NCBI GenBank assembly: GCA_964511405.1
Contig: CAZEFK010000131.1
Coordinates: 1-21,174, forward strand
DNA: 21,174 nucleotides
DNA from: CAZEFK01 sp964511405
GTDB taxonomy: Bacteria; Pseudomonadota; Alphaproteobacteria; Elsterales; Elsteraceae
Reading direction: 5' to 3'
Shown: positions 17,241 through 21,174 of the stretch, one piece after another
Position numbering within the stretch: the stretch's first letter is position 1
How the letters are laid out: the number at the start of each line of letters is the position of its first letter
Position numbers and translations under genes: made by a program
Notes under the pieces: generated by a model
Seen by the model: only the letters and a program-made list of their open reading frames with translations
Databases searched by the model: none
Told to the model about the DNA's origin: nothing

Positions 17241-20200
17241 ATGGCAGATCATCAGCCGATTTTATTGAATATTAAACCCATCCAGAACGAGAACAATCGC
17301 TACCAGTTTACATTTGGCGGAAAAACTACGATTTTGGATTTCACTCACTATCAGGACAAGGCATTTCAGCCTGAAGTTACGATGGTAGATGGCAAATACG
17401 TTGCGACCGGAAATATAAATGAAGTCAAGGTGAACCCATATCAGCAGGCGCAACTTCTCCAGATCTACGATAAATTCATTTCGCTTGCAGCGACGGGTGG
17501 AGCAAATGCTGCGAATATAATAGGTAAAATCTCTGGGCAGACAATTACGTTTTTTAATAATCCGATGGATTATGCGGACGCGTCACTGAAGGATCTCGGT
17601 GCGCCGGTTACGCCAGACTTATTCCTCAATCCAGGTTTAACTGTTCGTGACGCTCCCTTTAGCAAAACCGACCCGCTGCCGGCGACGAAGAGCTATATTT
17701 GGTTCGCTCCAGACCGAGGCGACCCCGAGGGGCCAGGAGGAGCAACAGTCAACCTCAATTTGCTCGCAGGCATCACTGTACATGAAACGATGCACGGTGC
17801 TGGCTATGATCATGGGGAGGTAACTGATTCAGCTGGCACGGCTACTCGATACCAAACTGCCCCAGTTTGGCAAGGGATAATGGGGGGGTTGAAAAAAGAG
17901 TTCAATACCCAGCGTATTCACGATCCAGGGTCAGATACTGACTTGCTCATCCTCGATGGCGGATGGGCAATGAATCCCACATCACCGAATACTCCGAGCG
18001 GCATTCAGTTAGCAACTGCCGTTCAGAGGCTCGGGGATATCAGTCAAACTGCCATATTGGGCAATATTCAACCTGCTGAACTTCAGTTGGTCATCGGCGA
18101 TAAGTTGGCAGGCCTCAATTTAACTATGGATCCAAATACAATCGTCTTTGAGCAGCCGGCGGCGGCTGGCGGGTCTCAGCTTGTCATGTACACACCCCGA
18201 TCGGACGGGGGGTTCCAGGTCGCCGTGGTGCCGAAGTCTGCACTCTTGCCAGCTGAACTTGCCAGCGCAGGGCCGGCACTGGATCTAAGGTCAACAGTTA
18301 CCGTAGGCTATTACGGCGCTGATGGCAAGGAGTTCGCGCAAGGAACCAAGACCATAGGGCCAGGGCAGGCTCAGGACGTCCTGAGCCAACTGTCTACCGA
18401 GGCGGATCGGCCAAAAGACAACGTGATAGCCGATACTGGTGGCGGTACCACCCCGATCGACCTATCCCCCGCGATCCCCGACTGGAACGCCGTCACGATT
18501 GGCCTCGGCGACGCCCTGGGCAACCTGCTCGGCGCGACGCTGGCCGGCAACGACAGGGTCCTGGCATCGGTCACCGGGGCGCTGGGCACCCTGGTCGGGG
18601 GCACCATCAGTCGCTACATCGCCTCGGGCTTCCAGGACTCATCCTTTACAGCCGATATCAAAGGTGCCGGCACCGCGGCGGTGACCGAGTTGGCGCACGC
18701 CCTTGGGGCGGCGTTCGGTGCGATGGCGGGCGAGGCGCTGGCCCGGGCTGCGCATATCGATCCCAAGCTGGGCGCGGCGCTCGGAGACTCGGCGGCCAGC
18801 TACGGCGTCGACCAGCTGGTCAAGTCGCCTGCGTTCGGCGATCTGCTGGAGTCGCTTGGTTTGCCGACGACGGGCGGCTCCAGCGCGTTCAGCGCCGCGT
18901 CCGTCTATGTGTCGGTCGCGATCGATGCCGTCGAACTGTTCATGGCCGGCGAAGTCACGCCGGAGATGGTGATCAACGACATCACCAACATCATCCTGTC
19001 GGCCGAGGGCTTCGCCTGGCTGGCCCCGATCGCGGATTACATCAACAACCTGATCCTCGGTGCGCTGGAGGGCAAGCCGAAGGCGCCGCAAGCCTGGGCC
19101 CAGATCGGGCTGGTCGACGGCCAGGTCGGCGTCACCGGCTCGACCCAGATCAACGCGCCCTTCTACCTGTCCACCGCCCAGGCCATGGGCAAGCAGGCGG
19201 CCGCGGCGATCGATGCCGCCATGGCGTCGGTCGGCGGCGCCATCGCGGTGCCGCCGAACATTGAGATCGGCATGGTCAGCGGGCATTACGAGGCGCGGGT
19301 GTATTCGGCGCCGGGCATCGTCTATTCGGGCGACGATCCGGCCCAGGTCGTCGGCCAGGCGATCATCACCGCCATCAAGAACACCGAGACCGACGGCGGC
19401 AACGTCTACGTCAAGCGCGCGATCGCGAACTCGTCGGCCACGACTGTCGCGGACTTGATGCAGGACATCGCGGTTGGCCAGGGCTATGCCGCCTATCTTG
19501 CGCAGAAGACCATGCTCGACCGCGCCGTCGCGGCCGATCCCCACGACAAGACGTCCCAAAGCCTGTTGACGATCATCGCCAACGCCCAGCAGCGGCTGCA
19601 CCTGGACACGCCTGTCGCGAGCGAGGACGTTCACCGCGTCATCAATCCCGATTTGCCGTCCGGTGTCGCGATCCCCGGGCAGATGGGCCTGACCGGCACG
19701 GTGGTGGCGCTGGACCTGTCGGGCCAGGGCATCCACGAGTCCAACCTGTTCCCGACGACCAGCACGACGATCCAGACCACGTCGCCCACGCATGACGGCG
19801 ACATAACCCGAACCCAGACGATCGCGCAGGTCGACACCCTGGCCCAGGCCGGCCAGCAGGCGCTGGAAGCAGTCGGGCAGGACGGCCTGCTGCACCGGAC
19901 CCAGACCTTCGGCCCCAATACCGGGATTCTGGTCCGCGTCGACGACCAGGGCAATGTCGTGGCCGGCTTGCCCAACAGCAGCTTCGCGGACACCGGCCTG
20001 TCGGATTCGGCGCTGGCGGACCTGGCCGCCAAGGCCGACAGCAATGGCAGTGGCGCGCTCGACCGGTACGATTCGACGTGGAGCCAGTATCGGATCTGGG
20101 TCGACACCCATGGCGACGGCACGGTCCATCCTGAGGACCTGCATCGCCCCGAGGATTACGGGATCACCGCGATCGGCGTGGAGCCCGCCGGCGCCAACGC

Positions 20201-21174
20201 CGGCACGGAGGCCCCCGCCGATGTCCTGGGCGCCGACTCGTCGACGAACGCTGCCGGCGGACAGTCCAACGACCGTCCGGGCGACGCCGGCGCCGCCGTC
20301 GTCGACACGGGCGGCTTCGTCCGCGCCGATGGCAGCGTCGGCACCGTGGAGGACGTGCGCCTGGCCTACGACACCACGCCCGGCGAGCAAGGCAGCCTGC
20401 CGTCCTACGCCTACGATCTCGAAACCGGATTGCCGATCGACCCGGTGACCGGCCTGCCCATCGACCCCCTCAAAATCCCGCCCACCCCCACACTGGTCGG
20501 CGGCGCCGGCAACGACACGCTGGTCGGCAGCACGGGCCCCGAGACGATCATGGGCGGCACCGGCGACGACCTGATCGAGGCGGGCAGCGGCAACGATTAT
20601 CTGTATGGCGGCACCGGCAACGACACGCTGGTCGGCGGCCCGGGCAGCGACACCCTGGTCGGCGGCACCGGGCACGACCTGTTCCTGGCCGGCGAAGGCA
20701 ACGCCACCATCGACGGGGTCGGCGGCCAGGACACGCTGAGCTTCGCCAACCTCGACGGCCCGGTGAACGTCAATCTGGGCCAGCACCGGGCGTGGCTGGC
20801 GAATGGCGCCATGGAGGTGCTGCAGGGCATCGAGTCGGTGATCGGCTCGGCCTTCAACGACACCCTGATCGGTGGTCTGCCCACGGATTGGCTGCAGGCC
20901 GGCAGCGGCGACGCGCTGCTGGAAGGCGGCAGCGGCCACGATACGCTGATCGGCGGCGCCGGCCGCGACACGCTGATCGCCGGCTCCGGCGCCGACCTGC
21001 TGCAGGCCGGCATCGCGGGCGGCAGCCACACCCTGGTGGGCGGCGCCGGCCCCGACACCCTGCAGGGCGGCAACGGCAATGACTGGCTGCAGGCCGGCAG
21101 CGGCAACAACACGCTGCAGGGCGGCTGGGGCAACCAGACCCTGACCGGCGGCGCCGGCAACGACCTGCTGACGG
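17241..21174 (+). CDS. Giant RTX protein 2 with N-terminal metzincin-like protease domain (3' end outside)
   Basis: The frame is open from ATG 17241 (behind CAGGAG) to the right edge, 1311 codons so far. HETMHGAGYDH at 181-191 matches the metzincin zinc motif HExxHxxGxxH exactly: H181, H185 and H191 would bind zinc and E182 would be the general base. M244 in GGWAMNPT is a candidate Met-turn. The surroundings do not resemble serralysin. Residues 414-455 are glycine-zipper-like (GDALGNLLGATLAG, GALGTLVGGTI). Residues 821-983 are a degenerate calcium module (VVALDLSGQGI, DSNGSG, DTHGDG). RTX nonapeptides run from about 1087 to the edge. There is no Sec signal, as expected for a T1SS substrate; the C-terminal secretion signal would be outside. 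Codons to about residue 404 are AT-rich and later ones GC-rich. Confidence 0.88.
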   Translation, partial: MADHQPILLNIKPIQNENNRYQFTFGGKTTILDFTHYQDKAFQPEVTMVDGKYVATGNINEVKVNPYQQAQLLQIYDKFISLAATGGANAANIIGKISGQTITFFNNPMDYADASLKDLGAPVTPDLFLNPGLTVRDAPFSKTDPLPATKSYIWFAPDRGDPEGPGGATVNLNLLAGITVHETMHGAGYDHGEVTDSAGTATRYQTAPVWQGIMGGLKKEFNTQRIHDPGSDTDLLILDGGWAMNPTSPNTPSGIQLATAVQRLGDISQTAILGNIQPAELQLVIGDKLAGLNLTMDPNTIVFEQPAAAGGSQLVMYTPRSDGGFQVAVVPKSALLPAELASAGPALDLRSTVTVGYYGADGKEFAQGTKTIGPGQAQDVLSQLSTEADRPKDNVIADTGGGTTPIDLSPAIPDWNAVTIGLGDALGNLLGATLAGNDRVLASVTGALGTLVGGTISRYIASGFQDSSFTADIKGAGTAAVTELAHALGAAFGAMAGEALARAAHIDPKLGAALGDSAASYGVDQLVKSPAFGDLLESLGLPTTGGSSAFSAASVYVSVAIDAVELFMAGEVTPEMVINDITNIILSAEGFAWLAPIADYINNLILGALEGKPKAPQAWAQIGLVDGQVGVTGSTQINAPFYLSTAQAMGKQAAAAIDAAMASVGGAIAVPPNIEIGMVSGHYEARVYSAPGIVYSGDDPAQVVGQAIITAIKNTETDGGNVYVKRAIANSSATTVADLMQDIAVGQGYAAYLAQKTMLDRAVAADPHDKTSQSLLTIIANAQQRLHLDTPVASEDVHRVINPDLPSGVAIPGQMGLTGTVVALDLSGQGIHESNLFPTTSTTIQTTSPTHDGDITRTQTIAQVDTLAQAGQQALEAVGQDGLLHRTQTFGPNTGILVRVDDQGNVVAGLPNSSFADTGLSDSALADLAAKADSNGSGALDRYDSTWSQYRIWVDTHGDGTVHPEDLHRPEDYGITAIGVEPAGANAGTEAPADVLGADSSTNAAGGQSNDRPGDAGAAVVDTGGFVRADGSVGTVEDVRLAYDTTPGEQGSLPSYAYDLETGLPIDPVTGLPIDPLKIPPTPTLVGGAGNDTLVGSTGPETIMGGTGDDLIEAGSGNDYLYGGTGNDTLVGGPGSDTLVGGTGHDLFLAGEGNATIDGVGGQDTLSFANLDGPVNVNLGQHRAWLANGAMEVLQGIESVIGSAFNDTLIGGLPTDWLQAGSGDALLEGGSGHDTLIGGAGRDTLIAGSGADLLQAGIAGGSHTLVGGAGPDTLQGGNGNDWLQAGSGNNTLQGGWGNQTLTGGAGNDLLT
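20499..21174 (+). repeat. RTX nonapeptide array of RTX protein 2
   Basis: GGAGNDTLV-type nonapeptides begin near 20499, pause at about 20690-20860 (a linker with LSFANLDGPVNVNLG, common between RTX blocks), and resume to the edge. The last 170 bases include the opener AGIAGGSHTLV and the same higher-order unit as in RTX protein 1. Confidence 0.85.

Noticed and set aside
17781..17813. Assignment of RTX protein 2 as a serralysin
   Set aside because: Only the zinc motif agrees. Flanking residues, the position of the candidate Met-turn and the placement before glycine-zipper and calcium modules do not look like the serralysin domain, so the broader metzincin-like call is kept.
18639..21029. Long minus-strand frame of about 800 codons antisense to RTX protein 2
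   Set aside because: It is a mirror of the GC-rich repeat coding in the sense strand. Its composition is Gly/Arg/Asp/Val-rich without recognisable features.

Overview
The window is GC-rich and densely coded, with GC-rich third codon positions. It carries an EamA-type exporter, an overlapping type I secretion (T1SS) ABC/HlyD pair and long RTX proteins. This fits an alphaproteobacterium, perhaps of the Rhodospirillales group, but no rRNA or other phylogenetic marker is present, so that placement is inference. Several clearly AT-richer islands interrupt the GC-rich background: about 3150-3980, 7800-8060, 9230-11560, 14880-15180 and 16260-18450.

Left part (1-3980): the start of a membrane-anchored sensory protein running off the left edge (minus strand), a DMT/EamA transporter, a lone Phd/YefM-type antitoxin (minus), a small exported protein of unknown function, a nested inverted-repeat element, and an AT-rich exported protein of unknown function.

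Secretion machine (4001-7797, minus strand): a T1SS ABC transporter with a C39-like domain whose catalytic Cys position is Pro, followed with a 4-base overlap by its HlyD-type adaptor. No TolC-like outer-membrane channel is present, so it is probably encoded elsewhere.

Cargo region (8239-21174, plus strand): two consecutive cassettes of similar layout. Cassette 1 is a lipoprotein (8239), a small AT-rich two-TM membrane protein (9274) and a giant RTX protein of 1696 aa (9846). Cassette 2 is a paralogous lipoprotein (15335), the tail of a third lipoprotein copy (16300), an AT-rich exported Cys-containing protein (16424) and a second giant RTX protein (17241, running off the right edge). In both RTX proteins the N-terminal domain is AT-richer and unique, while the C-terminal RTX part is GC-rich and the repeat cassettes are shared. 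The second RTX protein has a full HExxHxxGxxH zinc motif (H181-H191) with a possible Met-turn (M244), so it looks like a secreted metzincin-type protease that does not resemble serralysin around the motif.

Working model (inference): the T1SS secretes two modular RTX effectors whose N-terminal domains have been exchanged by recombination. Each sits directly behind a small AT-rich gene that could encode its cognate immunity, inhibitor or accessory protein. Candidate CtrA-like boxes (TTAA-N7-TTAA-like) lie about 170-225 bp upstream of both lipoproteins. RTX protein 1 shows a reading-frame change near its C-terminus, so its secretion signal may be lost or altered.
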